Position numbers and translations under genes: made by a program | DNA from: Strongylocentrotus purpuratus | Taxonomy: Eukaryota > Echinodermata > Echinoidea > Camarodonta > Strongylocentrotidae | Length of the DNA: 64,000 nucleotides | Assembly (NCBI RefSeq): GCF_000002235.5 | Contig: NW_022145599.1 | Span: 27,913,856-27,977,855 of the forward strand | Direction of reading: 5' to 3' | The notes under the pieces: model-generated | The model's database searches: none | What the model saw: the letters and a program-made list of their open reading frames with translations, nothing else | What the model was told of the DNA's origin: nothing | Shown here: in pieces, positions 1 through 10,232 of the stretch | How positions within the stretch are numbered: the first letter of the stretch is position 1 | How the letters are laid out: each line of letters begins with the position of its first letter

Positions 1-300
1 TTGTTGTTCCGAGAAATAAGAAATCATGGGGAATCGGTCATTTGCTAACGCTGGAACTTACCTATGGAATCAATTGCCACAAGATATTCGTTATATTTCA
101 AGTGTAGATTCCTTTAAAATGCCGTCAAAACTCATTTGTTCAAAGCGGCTTTTCAGTAGATTTACTTTCACAATGCTGTCGTTCCATTTTTGTGTATTTT
201 CATTAACTTTTAGTTTTTCTTCTCCATTGCGCCTCGAGCACATTAGTCATGTGGAGTTGGCGCATTACAAATACTCTATATTATAATCATTATTATCAAT
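1..300 (+). mobile_element. L2/CR1-like LINE 3' fragment
   Basis: The first codons read TYLWNQLPQDIR then SVDSFK, the pattern seen at the extreme C-terminus of many CR1/L2-group LINE ORF2 proteins (LWNxLPxxIR, then FKxxLK). It is followed by a short tail containing GGCGCATTACAAATA, typical of the 3' end of these elements. The body lies outside the window to the left. Family membership is inferred from these motifs only. Confidence 0.6.
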
Positions 301-379
301 ATAGATTTAGAGAGAATCGCTCCACTGATTATGCTATACTACAATTATGTTACAAATCAACTGATTTCCTCTAAAAAAA

Positions 380-1010
380 AAAAAAAGAACACACTGAGTT
401 TATCGAAGGCATTCGAAACCATGGATCATCGAATATATATTAATCCGTAAACTAAAGGAATATGGAGTCAGAGGGACTATACTTTCTCGGTTTGAAGAAT
501 GTTTTCGTAATTAACGTCAACATGTTGTTGGGAACGCCCCTAAGAGTTCAGGCCTAAGCTCCCTCCGAACTTATCGACTTTCCACGATTCCTGAAGTGTG
601 TGAAAACCAATGAACTTGGTGTGAATAATATGGGGACTTTTTCAAATACCATCATGAAATACCAAAAACTAATTGCAATTCGACAGAAAGAAACTCTTAA
701 AGCAAAAGATAAAGAAGATATCAATCGTTTAATTGCACTCTGGAGCTAAAATTTCATTCAATGGCTGGATGCAATTTCATATCCCTAAATGCTTTGAAAA
801 CAGTGTTGGATGACTCGAGGCCAACATCAGGCCTTGGTTTCCATCCTTTGTTCCGGCCTTGCCTTCGCAACGTTGTGACACGGTCCCGGACCAGTACTCG
901 AGCCCACTGTCCTCGGACCGATCTAGGCTACACAATTGGGACATATTTGACTTTCATTTTTATGTGTTTTGTAATGTATTTGATTTGATTTAATTTGATT
1001 TGATTTATTG
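380..1010 (+). mobile_element. Decayed LINE reverse transcriptase fragment
   Basis: An A-rich tract is followed by a broken reading frame LSKAFETMDH and then, in another frame, KLKEYGVRG. This matches RT motif A and the next helix (SKAFDTxDHxIL..KLxxYGVRG) of CR1/L2-type LINEs. Frames are disrupted, so it is non-functional. About 530-780 is also present, inverted, at about 40500-40760. The piece ends in a TTGATTTGATTTAATTTGAT tail, usual for a LINE 3' end. Confidence 0.55.
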
Positions 1011-3039
1011 GTTTCTGCATCTTTTTTTTTTCTTTTTTCATCATACATTTTCATGAACATAATATGGTTTGAAACAATATTTTAAGTGTATATAATTTTA
1101 TACAGATAATGAACGAATTTAAACAAATATATTGAATGCATAATTAACATACATTAGATGCAGGAGGACTATAGAAATAAGCAAAGTAGCTTGACGTGCC
1201 CGCAGCCCTCAACTTAGATACAACAACAATAACAAATACAAATAGAAAAGACTGGGGGTATTTCGCGCCTGTGAAAAACGAACAGGGCATGCTTGCATAC
1301 CACAGTATGCACGGGCAAGTTCGTAACTGCGTGATCATCTTTGTTAAGTTTGGATCTTTGCTTGGACTCAGTCTTGGCCTGAAACGGCTACAACACTGTT
1401 TGAAATTTACGCTTTTCTTCACTTTTGCTTATTTCAGGTTCCAAAAATTGTCCTCAGACAATTAGGTATCGTCTTTGCCCCCTTACTCGCATTTGCAACA
1501 CACCACCCCCAAAGGCGGCTGAAGACGTACGCCGCATTGAACAGAACCAAATTTTACTATTCTTCCTAACAGAAAGAATGTGATTTGATACCCAATGATT
1601 CAAAGTAAACCATGTTGCTTGAACTTGGAAGGCACACCGGTAAAATGTCAACAACGAAAAAACAACTTAAGGTATCCTCGGTAAAGCTTACCCAATCATC
1701 CTCTCGTTGAGGCATCGCAATTGAGTGTGTGAGGTCCCTCTTGATGATGGAAGATTGATATGATATCAAGTAAATCCAGAAAGAAAATAATCTAGGACAG
1801 GATACGAAGGGTTCAACTGGTACCTCCCTATGCTATCACCAGGAAAGGTATGATAATATTCCAATTGAATCCAACTACATATAAAGCAGTGTGGTTAGAC
1901 GTTCACATAGATTATCAAATTCATCCATGCATGGCCCTGCGTTCATTTTTTTACAATAATATGGCAATTGCAGAAAGAATTGCGGCCTAGCTTTATATAT
2001 TATCCTGCGTAACAAAGCCATGAACATGGCAAGGTAAAATCACGGTTGGTTTCTCGTTGGTAGTACAGAGGGGAAATTTCCCTACCCCCCCCCCCCCCAA
2101 TAAAATTCAAATGTTGTTTATTTCTAATTCGATACCAGTGATTTACAAATGTTGCTGAAATGACTTGATTTTCCGGGGGGGGGGGGGGGTTCTGCCCTCC
2201 AAAGTAGTGTCAGTTTGTCGGCTGTAAAAGAGAAAAAAACTCCCATTAAGGCGTTCTGTGTTTTACGCCGCGCTTCTTCTTTTTCCACTACTCGTATATC
2301 ATGCATCTACGGCGTGCCAAATATGTTTAGGTCGACTCATTTATTTGTGAACCGTCTTTCCGCATGACTTCAAACTTTGAATATGAGGAATGCCATATCG
2401 TTACACACCATGCTGTCCCCTCTAGGCTCACTTTGGGGATCATGATAGCGTTTCACGAAACTGTCAAGAATTAAGTTCACCAACAACCCATTGAAACGCG
2501 TGTATTGAATATAACAAGTGTTTCAATTGGATGTCGATGAACTTATGCTTATGAAGTTTTCGTGAAATGATCCCCATAAATCTGTGAAGATGTCAAGAGG
2601 ATCTATATGACATCTATGCATTTAGTCCCTAGCGCTTTTTTCAGTCTTCACTGTTTTGTCAACCAAACTAAGATTTAGCTATATCTTATTCTATTTCCTT
2701 TTAATACTTAATTTCAAGGAACATAAAGGAGTCTAACAATAACAAATTAAAGTAAAGATACCATCAAATAATGCCTCTGTATAGACTGTCCTCCTTTGAC
2801 TTATTAGCTGATAGTATAATACATATATAATTCAATGTTAGGAAGACGAAAATATATAAATTAGGCGCTTATGGGGAAGTATGAACTATGCTTCTTCCTC
2901 GTTCACGGACTTTTTTGCATAAATTTGCTCTTCTCTTCTCCACTAGACGTAAAGCAAATGCATATGATTTTTTTTTTTTAAATTATTTTATTTATTTCCG
3001 TCACAGTACGAGCATGTTCAAGATACAAACAGATATAAT

Positions 3040-3123
3040 AATTGGATTAATAATATTTTTAAATAATAATAATAATGTCCAATTCTTATATAGCGCATAT
3101 AACAATTATTGTCTCAATGTGTT

Positions 3124-3170
<47 letters not shown>

Positions 3171-3375
3171 AAAAGACATAACAGATATCTAGCTTTCACC
3201 GTTTATTACTCAATATTATCAAATTAATTACAAAACTTATGTTTACTTTATGATTTAAGACTGGCATGATCAAAACAGATATGTTTTAAAGTCGGATTTT
3301 AGTGAAGGACAACATTTGAGAGATTCTGGGAGAATGTTTCATAATTTTAGTATGGAATACTGGAAAGCACGATGG
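3040..3375 (-). mobile_element. L2/CR1-like LINE 3' fragment (minus)
   Basis: On the minus strand this gives a degenerate form of the sequence at 36820-37150, which there reads LWNNLPESLK then VDQFKSDFKTYLF, a LINE C-terminus. The tail contains the TATATAGCGCAT-type motif, a short ATT run and a GA/CT microsatellite in both copies. The fragment is interrupted at 3376 by a TIR element and resumes at 4032 for a short distance. Confidence 0.6.
3131..3166. repeat. (GA)n microsatellite
   Basis: An uninterrupted GA run of about 36 bp. Its counterpart in repeat A copy 2 is the CT run at 37042-37070, so the microsatellite predates the duplication of repeat A. Confidence 0.95.
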
Positions 3376-4031
3376 CCAGGGGTCTCAGTCATGTAGAAAT
3401 ACTGTAAGCATGCGTGACAACAGGATTTCAAGAAACCCCCAAAACGAGGATTTCTTCTGAAACCAAAATACACCATAAATGAGGATTTCGCGTGGTTTTT
3501 TTTTCCCAAATTCACACCCTAAACGGGTATTTAAAAAAATTGTACTCCTTAACAATTATTGTAAAATTGTAACCCCTTGAGCATTTTGAATTGCGATTGG
3601 GATTACCATTTTAGTTGTTGACATGTTAAATATATCAAATTATAGCAATAACATCAACCTGTACACTTCCAAATGGGTTTTATGCACAGCCATCATAAGT
3701 CCTTTCTTTGAAAAAAGAGTATTACATTTCAAATTTGCTCTATTTTATATAAAGTACATGTAGTGTTTAAACAAAAGTACACAATGTACAGGGAAGTGTT
3801 ACTATTCTACTATGCAAAACAAAATATAAGGGACCAGCTATAGGTTTGGGTTGGTCTTTGAACCATTTTGAAAAAGTACCCTTTTTCTTGAAAATGGCCC
3901 AAAATGGACGTTTTTGAACCCCTTAATGCGGCACCGCGCGGACCGCGTCCAATCTATTACAAAACACCCCTTTATACGCGTTTTCATGGTCACGCATGCT
4001 AACAGTATTTATATTTCACCGAGACCCCTGG
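3376..4031. mobile_element. TIR transposon, hAT-like, non-autonomous
   Basis: Ends are inverted: CCAGGGGTCTC on the left and GAGACCCCTGG on the right. The similarity continues inward through AATACTGTAAGCATGCGTGA versus its complement with a few changes. Flanks are GCACGATG (3367-3374) and GCACGGTG (4032-4039), an 8-bp target duplication with one difference. The uninterrupted site is present once at 36836-36845 (inverted) in repeat A copy 2. No transposase ORF is visible in 656 bp. An 8-bp duplication suits hAT; Merlin is an alternative. Confidence 0.75.
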
Positions 4032-4039
4032 GCACGGTG

Positions 4040-4340
4040 CCCATGTGTTTTGGTAGATGTAACTAAACCCAGTGGAAATATTGAAGAACAGAACAAGATA
4101 ACGGAATATTACATTAAAAATCGATGCTTGTATGGTGCATGCTTAGGAACAGGCAAAGTGAAAGATGATTTGGTACTTTTAAAGAAAAAGAAAAATGTTA
4201 AGATTTGTGAGGTCGCAGTGCAAAAAATTACATCTTATAAAGAGAAAACACCCAATCCTGATGGGTTTATAAGCACAATCTCATAACGGAAGACTGAAAA
4301 GACCTTTGATAAGTAACATAAGTATATCATCTATAGATGC
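4040..4340. other. Unassigned sequence after the TIR element
   Basis: The first 30 bases continue the old LINE fragment. The rest keeps an open frame with K-rich peptides such as KITEYYIKNRCLYGA but matches nothing I recognise. It leads into a single GCGAGCGTAGCGAGCG core at about 4343-4360. Confidence 0.3.
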
Positions 4341-4960
4341 GTGCGAGCGTAGCGAGCGAGCTATGGGGGAAATTGCTCTTAGTCGCTTTAAAGTGGGGGC
4401 GCGTTTAATTATGAGAGGAAAAGGGGACACTTATCAGAAGAAAAAAAGGAGCATTTGTCAAAGTACAAAGAGTAATTATCCGAGGTGAAAATGGGGCATT
4501 TCTTACACCCTCAAAAAGAGGCACTCACCATTTGAAAAATGGGGTGAAAACGTCAGTCATGAGAATAGGAAATGGGCATTTGTCAACGGAAAAGGTGCCC
4601 CTTCAGATTTTGATAGGGGCATTTATAAGAGGTAAAAAGGGGCATTTATGAAAAGGGGAAAGGTCCCGTATAAGAAACAAAAAAGGGCACGTATCATTGT
4701 TAAAGGGAAAATTATCAAAGGTGAAAAGAGGCACTTATCGCGCCTGAAAAGGGGCAATGTCTTGACCATATATGAAAAGAGGCACTTATGTGAATGAAAA
4801 AGGGGCACTTATAATAAAGGAAAATGTGCATTAGTTGAAAGAAAATAGCACCGATCAGATTTTAAAGGGGCATTTATCAGAGGTGAAGGGGGCACTTATT
4901 TGAAGTGAAAAGGAGTAACTTACCTGGTCACTCACCAGAGAAAGGGCACTTTATTAGAAG
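4340..4960. repeat. Degenerate tandem array of AAAGGGGCA units
   Basis: Units of roughly 25-50 bp recur, each with a variant of AAAAGGGGCACTTAT followed by AGAGGTGAAA, at least twelve times. The array begins beside a GCGAGCGTAGCGAGCG core like those in the array at 22670-23960. Ends of any carrying element were not found. Confidence 0.75.
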
Positions 4961-5299
4961 GGGAAGATTGTATTACGTATTGTAACAGGTGGTCGACTGC
5001 GGCAAAGATACATACCACTTTCTCAACTTAGCTCATTGATTACTGACAGATGATGTCACAAGAGAAATGATATCTGGAGGTTTTTGGGGTGGAGGTTAGC
5101 AAGTTTGAGAAACAAATATTTTTAAAAAAATATTTAAAAATCTATGAAACAAATTCAAAAGTTTACAGATGTATGCAGGACTGCACACCAACAGGAATAC
5201 ACATTTATTTCGATGTCATGGGCCCTTTAAGGTGATGATTACCCGATTATTATAATTTAAAATCACCAGAGAAGAAAGAAGGTGCACTGCTGCAACCCC
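4961..5299. other. Unique-looking AT-rich sequence
   Basis: I see no coding, repeat or RNA signal here apart from a poly-C run at its right edge. Confidence 0.4.
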
Positions 5300-5530
5300 C
5301 CCCCCCCCATACTCATTTGCCCTTTGTACCTACGTCTTAGACGAAATAAAGCCTGGAGCATTTTTCGTGGAAGGAAATATCGGATCACCACAATAGTGTA
5401 TTGAAATAGCCCTTGGTTGATTTGTAAAGATGTTAGTTTCTTCGTTAACTTATTGTATATGCCACGTACTCCAGGACTTCAATAGTACGATGCATGCACA
5501 CATTACTTTAATAGCATATGGATGTGAGCG

Positions 5531-5702
5531 CTGACGTACTGATGAGGGGGGGGGGGGGGTCTCTCTCCTCTAAACATCCCCCTCTAACAAATTTGCAGGG
5601 TTTTTTCCCCTCTATTTTCTCCATCATGCCAACTAGTGTTGATGCATATTTTGTACCCCCCCCCCCCCCCCCCCCCCATTACTCATGCTCATTACGCCAC
5701 TG
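5531..5702. mobile_element. Short hAT-like MITE with poly-G/poly-C
   Basis: This segment is absent from the collinear position in repeat B copy 2. Its right end ATTACGCCACTG is the complement of the CAGTGGCG terminus shared by other elements here; the left end CTGACGTACTGATGAGG is more diverged. Flanks TGTGAGCG and GGTGAGAT agree at five of eight positions, so the target duplication is only suggestive. Confidence 0.5.
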
Positions 5703-6976
5703 GGTGAGATTCATAGAAATCATAATTTCGATCAAAGCAGTTCCTTTTCTATTGTCGTCTCACATTCCTGTGGTTCAAAGCAATGGGTCCCCTTTTCAAT
5801 CGCTATCTCTCCCTCATTTTTTGTGGTCTATTTTATTTGTTCAGACTTTGTTTCGTTCATGGTACGACAAACATGATCACAACTCTTTTCAAAATCAACT
5901 CAGCTCAGGGGCAATGTCAATGCCCTGTTGTATATCCGATAGAAATCCGTGTTAGGATTACTACTACGTGATATGTCATGTTCATGTTTACAAATTATAA
6001 TAGGTGACGCACAAGTCTGTTGAAAATATAGGTTAATTTTTCGAAAGTATAGTTACGATCGTGTCGGAAATAAACCAGCAGCTAAAGGTTGAAGGGGTGC
6101 GGGGGGGGGGGGGGTGGGCAAAATGAAGAAAAGTGCACTGCATGCGACCCTCCTGTGAGGTGATAGTGCTCTTTCAGAGGTTTTTTTCGTCATCTGCCCT
6201 TAGATTGTATACATTCATTACAAAAACATGCCAATATCTGTTTTGCGTGCCTTTTTCCATTACTGCAGTTCTCCCGAAGTAAAACCAAGCCAAAGTCGAT
6301 TACATTTAAGGGGGAGAAATGTATAAAGGGCACGTCCTTATTCCCCTTTTCATGGGGTATTTGACGCGCAGATTGTACATGCAACGGTCGAAAAACATAT
6401 CAAAAAGAGCATATCAAAAATTGAAAATACAATAAATGAATAATAAGAAAATCACACGAAAAAGTAGCACATAGTGGTATTTGATCCGTTTGATCATTAT
6501 TGGTTCTCGTACATGTTAAGTGACATGATAAAATACAGTGCAAAAAAAAAAAAAAAATTGTATCCACGTCTTGAAAAATAATCAAAATATTAAAGTTGAC
6601 ATATCATATTGGACAAAAGTTTCACTTCCACTAGACCGAAAGGGCTCACGCAGTAAGTCTACCCTTTGGGCCTCGTAGATCTTCTTCGCGAGACTTAATT
6701 TTTTTGCTTGAATATTTTTTGAGTTCATTTGCCAAGATGAAATCCAGTGAATTATCTGATAAGAAATTTTGTTAATATTTCTGGGTTTCATTTGACAATA
6801 AAAAACTCAAATAATCAGTAAACTCTCTATCGTGTAGCCCAGGAATGCACTACAAGATTAAAATACATGTATTACTCATCAGTAAATCCATCACATTTAT
6901 GATAATCATGCGGATTTCAAAGATGGAAGATAGCCACGTGGGTTAACCATGAAGACACACATTATCATATTGTTAA

Positions 6977-7127
6977 AGACCCTGTCGGAAGTGAAAAATG
7001 AAGAAAAAAAAAATTATATTATCAAAGGAAGCAATTCAAACTCTCAGATTGTCTTCAATTGTATCTAGCATTAAAGTCACTACCTGAGCACCACTTTCTC
7101 TCATCTGAACAATGTTACCAAGTCCCT
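6977..7127. mobile_element. Possible TTAA-flanked MITE inside repeat B
   Basis: The 151-bp stretch lies between two TTAA tetramers (6973-6976, 7128-7131). One end, CACTTCCGACAGGGT in complement, recurs alone near 48470-48490, suggesting a mobile unit. Terminal inverted similarity is weak, so this is tentative. Confidence 0.3.
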
Positions 7128-7254
7128 TTAAGATATTTTCCTTCTTAATGCAATAATATTAATAATGGTAAGAGCTTAAATAGTGCGTGATTCGTAGAAT
7201 TCTCTATGCGCTTTATATATTTTTTTAAAACAATTATCCCCCCCCCCTGGAAAA

Positions 7255-7510
7255 TAAAAGGTAAACAAAATAAAATGGTAAACCTCGTGTCTACTTCGGT
7301 GTCAACTCTTTTATATGGTCATCGCTCTTTTTGCAAAGCTTCTGCTGAAGTTTGGAACAAAATATGATACCTTTAAATGTCAAAAAATGTCAAACTGTAT
7401 GCCAATTCAAGACACATTTATTAAAAATTGCTTTTTTATGATTAGCTTACTCTGTTCACATTGATGTATATTTCATATGATTTGTAATTTTTAGGTTTAT
7501 TTTCATTGTT
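7255..7510 (+). mobile_element. LINE C-terminal fragment
   Basis: The plus strand encodes YGHRSFCKASAEVWNKI followed, after a stop, by a piece resembling VCQFKTHLLK. This is the conserved C-terminal end of CR1/L2-type LINE ORF2. It is broken and 5'-truncated. Confidence 0.55.
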
Positions 7511-7548
7511 TTGTTTAAATATATCATTGTTTAACATTGTATTTGTTA

Positions 7549-7852
7549 CATGGTATCAAACAATGCCATCCACCATTCGAACCATAGTATCAATCAATGC
7601 CATCCACCATTTGAACCATGGTAACCATGGCATCAAACAATGCCATCCACCATTCGAACCATGGTAACCATGGTATCAAACAATGCCATCCACCATTCGA
7701 ACCATGGTAACCATGGTATCAAACAATGCCATCCACCATTCGAACCATGGTAACCATGCTATCAAACAATGCCATCCACCATTAAACCATGGTAACCATG
7801 GTATAAAACAATGCCATCCATTCGAACCATGGTAACCATGGTATAAAACAAT
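7549..7852. repeat. 42-43 bp minisatellite, about seven units
   Basis: Units carry AATGCCATCCACCATTCGAA followed by CCATGGTAACCATGG. The latter part is near-palindromic. The last two units differ slightly (ATAAAACAAT in place of ATCAAACAAT). LINE-A begins directly at the right end, and one unit in the opposite orientation follows LINE-A at 12789-12830. Confidence 0.9.
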
Positions 7853-8255
7853 AGAGCTACGGACACGTGTTCGTGTACGAGTCAGGATTTTAAGCGAGTC
7901 AGGATTTTATGCTGGAATAGTGATTTTTTAGCGGTTTTTAGACCTTGTTTTACCATCATATTCTAGCCAGCCATCATCAGGATGTATATGGAATACTTGT
8001 AAACTTATATTGTGGAGTAGTTTGGATCTAAGCAGAAAGGCAAGTTTGTGTAATAATTGACCGTTTTTACATTTAGCCCCACATATGACATTTTGTGTTG
8101 CTTCTTCACTGTTCTGGTCACCGGTAACAGCATTGACTCCCAAGACATTCCATCAAAGTACAATTCTATTGTCATTCTAATTCTAGTCAACGTCCAATGC
8201 CTAGTCACCCCCGGCCCCGTAAGTCAACACATAGCTCGTTACAGTAACAACAATC

Positions 8256-9032
8256 ATGTCAATGGAGTTGCGTGATCGACCGGGTGGGGGTGCTGGGTCC
8301 GCTAGCAATAAGGACAAGACAAAGACTCGGTCAGTGAGTGTTGTTGAAGAATCTGACTTTGAATCATTTGTTCGTCAGTCACTAAAGTCTATTCTATCTG
8401 GCCAGGACTCGATGAGAGCAAGTATTAAAGAACTGAAAACCAAGCAAGTAGAGCTGGAAAACTCTATTGAGTTTCAAGCCGCTAGAACAAGTGTGGTTGA
8501 GAGAAAAGTGACGCCCCTCACAAAGCGAATGTCTTCATGTGAGGCTGACATAAAGCACCTCCAAGACGTCAACAATAAGCTGGAGAGACACTCTCGGAAG
8601 TGCAATCTGATCCTCTGTAATTATGGCCCAGAGAAAAAAGACGAAATCCCCTCAGGAATAGTGAATAGTGTTTTGAAGGACCACCTCGACATCGACACGA
8701 AAGTGGAGATAGCCCACAGACTTGGAAAGAAGAAGGATGGTTCAACAAGACCCATCATCTTCAAGGTCGGCTCTGTGGAAGACAGGGATAGGATCATTCG
8801 AGCCAAACGCAAGCTGCAAGCAGCAAAGGTACCTTTCTACATTAAGCAGGATGAGACACTTGCAGACCGTAAGGTAAAACAGCAACTGAAAAACGTCGCA
8901 TCTGAAGCATACAACTCAGGCAAGAAAACTCTGTTCAGAAATGGCAAACTCTTCATCGATGGAGTGGAGTTCAAACCCCCTAATGATCCCATCGCGGACG
9001 CATCAGCTAGTAGTAGTAAGGAGAATTTGTAG
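8256..9032 (+). CDS. LINE-A ORF1 protein (RNA-binding, coiled coil)
   Basis: This 258-residue protein should bind the element's RNA in cytoplasmic ribonucleoprotein particles. The start MSMELRDRPGG is the first ATG in the frame. A charged Gly/Ser/Lys-rich N-terminus (about 1-30) precedes a long heptad-type coiled coil (about 40-110). An RRM-like part follows (RKCNLILCNYGPEKKDE, about 115-130), then the C-terminal domain pattern VEIAHRLGKKKDGSTRPIIF and YIKQDETLADRK. These are hallmarks of L1-type ORF1p (Transposase_22-like) domains, which also occur in other clades. The stop is TAG, and the frame after it stays open straight into the ORF2 endonuclease. No internal damage is visible. Confidence 0.85.
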   Translation: MSMELRDRPGGGAGSASNKDKTKTRSVSVVEESDFESFVRQSLKSILSGQDSMRASIKELKTKQVELENSIEFQAARTSVVERKVTPLTKRMSSCEADIKHLQDVNNKLERHSRKCNLILCNYGPEKKDEIPSGIVNSVLKDHLDIDTKVEIAHRLGKKKDGSTRPIIFKVGSVEDRDRIIRAKRKLQAAKVPFYIKQDETLADRKVKQQLKNVASEAYNSGKKTLFRNGKLFIDGVEFKPPNDPIADASASSSKENL

Positions 9033-10232
9033 GATAACGATGGCTATTCCCAGCTTGGTGTCGCCTGTTGGAATGTTGGCGGTTGGTCGGATACATGTTC
9101 AATAAGGAAAAGCATCCTTGTGAAATGTGATTTTGATATTATTTGCCTAGTGGAAACTCACCTTACTAAAAGTCAATCAATTTCAGTTCCCAATTATGTG
9201 TGGTTGGGTCATGACCGACTACATCTGCATAAAAATGCTAGGAAAGGATCCGGTGGGGTTGGATTTCTGGTCCACCGTCGCATTCTTCGCTCATTTTCAC
9301 TAAAGTGTGTGGAAAAATCATATGATGGAATTATGTGGCTTCAACTGAGAGATAAGCGGCAAAACGATTCATTTTATATTTGCATATGTTACCTACCCCC
9401 AGAGAACTCGAGCAGAGGTGGACATGCAGAAGAGTTTTTTGATAAGTTGTTTTCAGGATTGTACAAGTATAAAGATCTGGGTAAAATCCAGATATGTGGT
9501 GACTTTAATGCCAGAAACGGAGGTTTACAAGACTTTATTGAAGGCATAGACCCAATGAGACAGAGAAAGACTATAGACTTTGAAGTAAATTCTCAAGGTA
9601 GACTGTTTGCAGATTTTTGTGTAACCTCAAATTTTTGCTGTCTGAATGGTCGATATACAAATGATAATTTTACCTGTGTGTCCTACAAAGGAAAATCAGT
9701 TGTGGACTATTGCATTGTACCTTACCATGACATAAATTTGTATTTCAATTTTGATGTTTTGTTAGTTGCTGATCTACTAGACAAACACTCAATCCCAGTG
9801 GTGGGTTCAGTGCCAGATCACTCAATACTATGTTGGCATTTTTACAGAAAAACAGTGTGTAGAAATAGTGATAACCAGATGCACTCTAAACCCAGTTTTC
9901 AAAATTTATCCAAGCGATACCAACTGAATGATATTAATGATTCCTTTATGTCCGATGAAGAAAGTAAAAATGCAGTAAGTGAGCTTATAAGTAAACTTAA
10001 CTGTGGTCTATCATCGCAGGAACATTTGGACGATGTGTATTATGGCTTTGAAAAAGTAATCCAAAAATGTGTTCATAAATGTTGTAGGGAAAGGAAAACT
10101 AGTAGACCCCAAAAAGGTCTTCCCCATTCACCTAAGGTCTGGTGGAATGATAATCTGCAATCGTTATGGAATTGTGTTAAATGTAAACAAAAGGAATGGT
10201 TGAAGTGCAAGAATACTGAGGGTAAAAAGTGA
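9033..10232 (+). CDS. LINE-A ORF2, N-terminal part: AP-like endonuclease
   Basis: The endonuclease nicks target DNA to prime reverse transcription. The reading frame runs on from ORF1 directly after its TAG and has no ATG before the domain: the first residues are DNDGYSQLGVACWNVGGW, already the first EN strand (ACWNVGG). Further motifs in order are CLVETHL (catalytic Glu), GGVGFLVHRR, YLPPENS, GDFNAR (Asp, Asn), SVVDYCIV and VPDHSILCW (Asp-His). All catalytic residues seem present. The frame ends at TGA 10230-10232, in the linker between EN and RT, where the RT frame takes over one base back. Translation probably depends on stop read-through or reinitiation. Confidence 0.85.
   Translation, partial: DNDGYSQLGVACWNVGGWSDTCSIRKSILVKCDFDIICLVETHLTKSQSISVPNYVWLGHDRLHLHKNARKGSGGVGFLVHRRILRSFSLKCVEKSYDGIMWLQLRDKRQNDSFYICICYLPPENSSRGGHAEEFFDKLFSGLYKYKDLGKIQICGDFNARNGGLQDFIEGIDPMRQRKTIDFEVNSQGRLFADFCVTSNFCCLNGRYTNDNFTCVSYKGKSVVDYCIVPYHDINLYFNFDVLLVADLLDKHSIPVVGSVPDHSILCWHFYRKTVCRNSDNQMHSKPSFQNLSKRYQLNDINDSFMSDEESKNAVSELISKLNCGLSSQEHLDDVYYGFEKVIQKCVHKCCRERKTSRPQKGLPHSPKVWWNDNLQSLWNCVKCKQKEWLKCKNTEGKK

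Larger units (their letters stand above)
1262..3375 (-). repeat. Dispersed repeat A, copy 1 (inverted)
   Basis: Read as reverse complement, this stretch is collinear with 36820-39330, and in part with 14660-19200. Shared landmarks include GCCTCAACGAGAGGATGA, a conserved poly-C/poly-G pair near 2086-2190, and the stretch around 2350-2410 ending in the palindromic-looking ATTCCTCATATTC. No long ORF was seen. Part of its outer end is a LINE 3' tail (3040-3375). It may be an old DNA element or a segmental duplicate; the class is unknown. Confidence 0.75.
5300..7238 (+). repeat. Dispersed repeat B, copy 1
   Basis: Collinear with the reverse complement of 21230-25840 once four insertions in that copy are removed. 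Shared landmarks are CATACTCATTTGCCC at the left, ACCACAATAGTGTATTGAAA, the segment around 6820-6910, and an L2-like LINE tail at 7132-7215 (minus). No long ORF. Copy 1 lacks the TTAA insertion and both hAT-type insertions of copy 2, and supplies their empty sites. It has its own short hAT-like insertion at 5531-5702. Confidence 0.8.

Noticed and set aside
3996-4286. 96-codon open frame across the TIR element end
   Set aside because: Its first part is transposon terminus; the rest is Lys-rich with no recognised domain.
5518-5955. 145-codon open frame with poly-Pro
   Set aside because: It crosses a MITE boundary and gains its Pro run from poly-C; no family resemblance.
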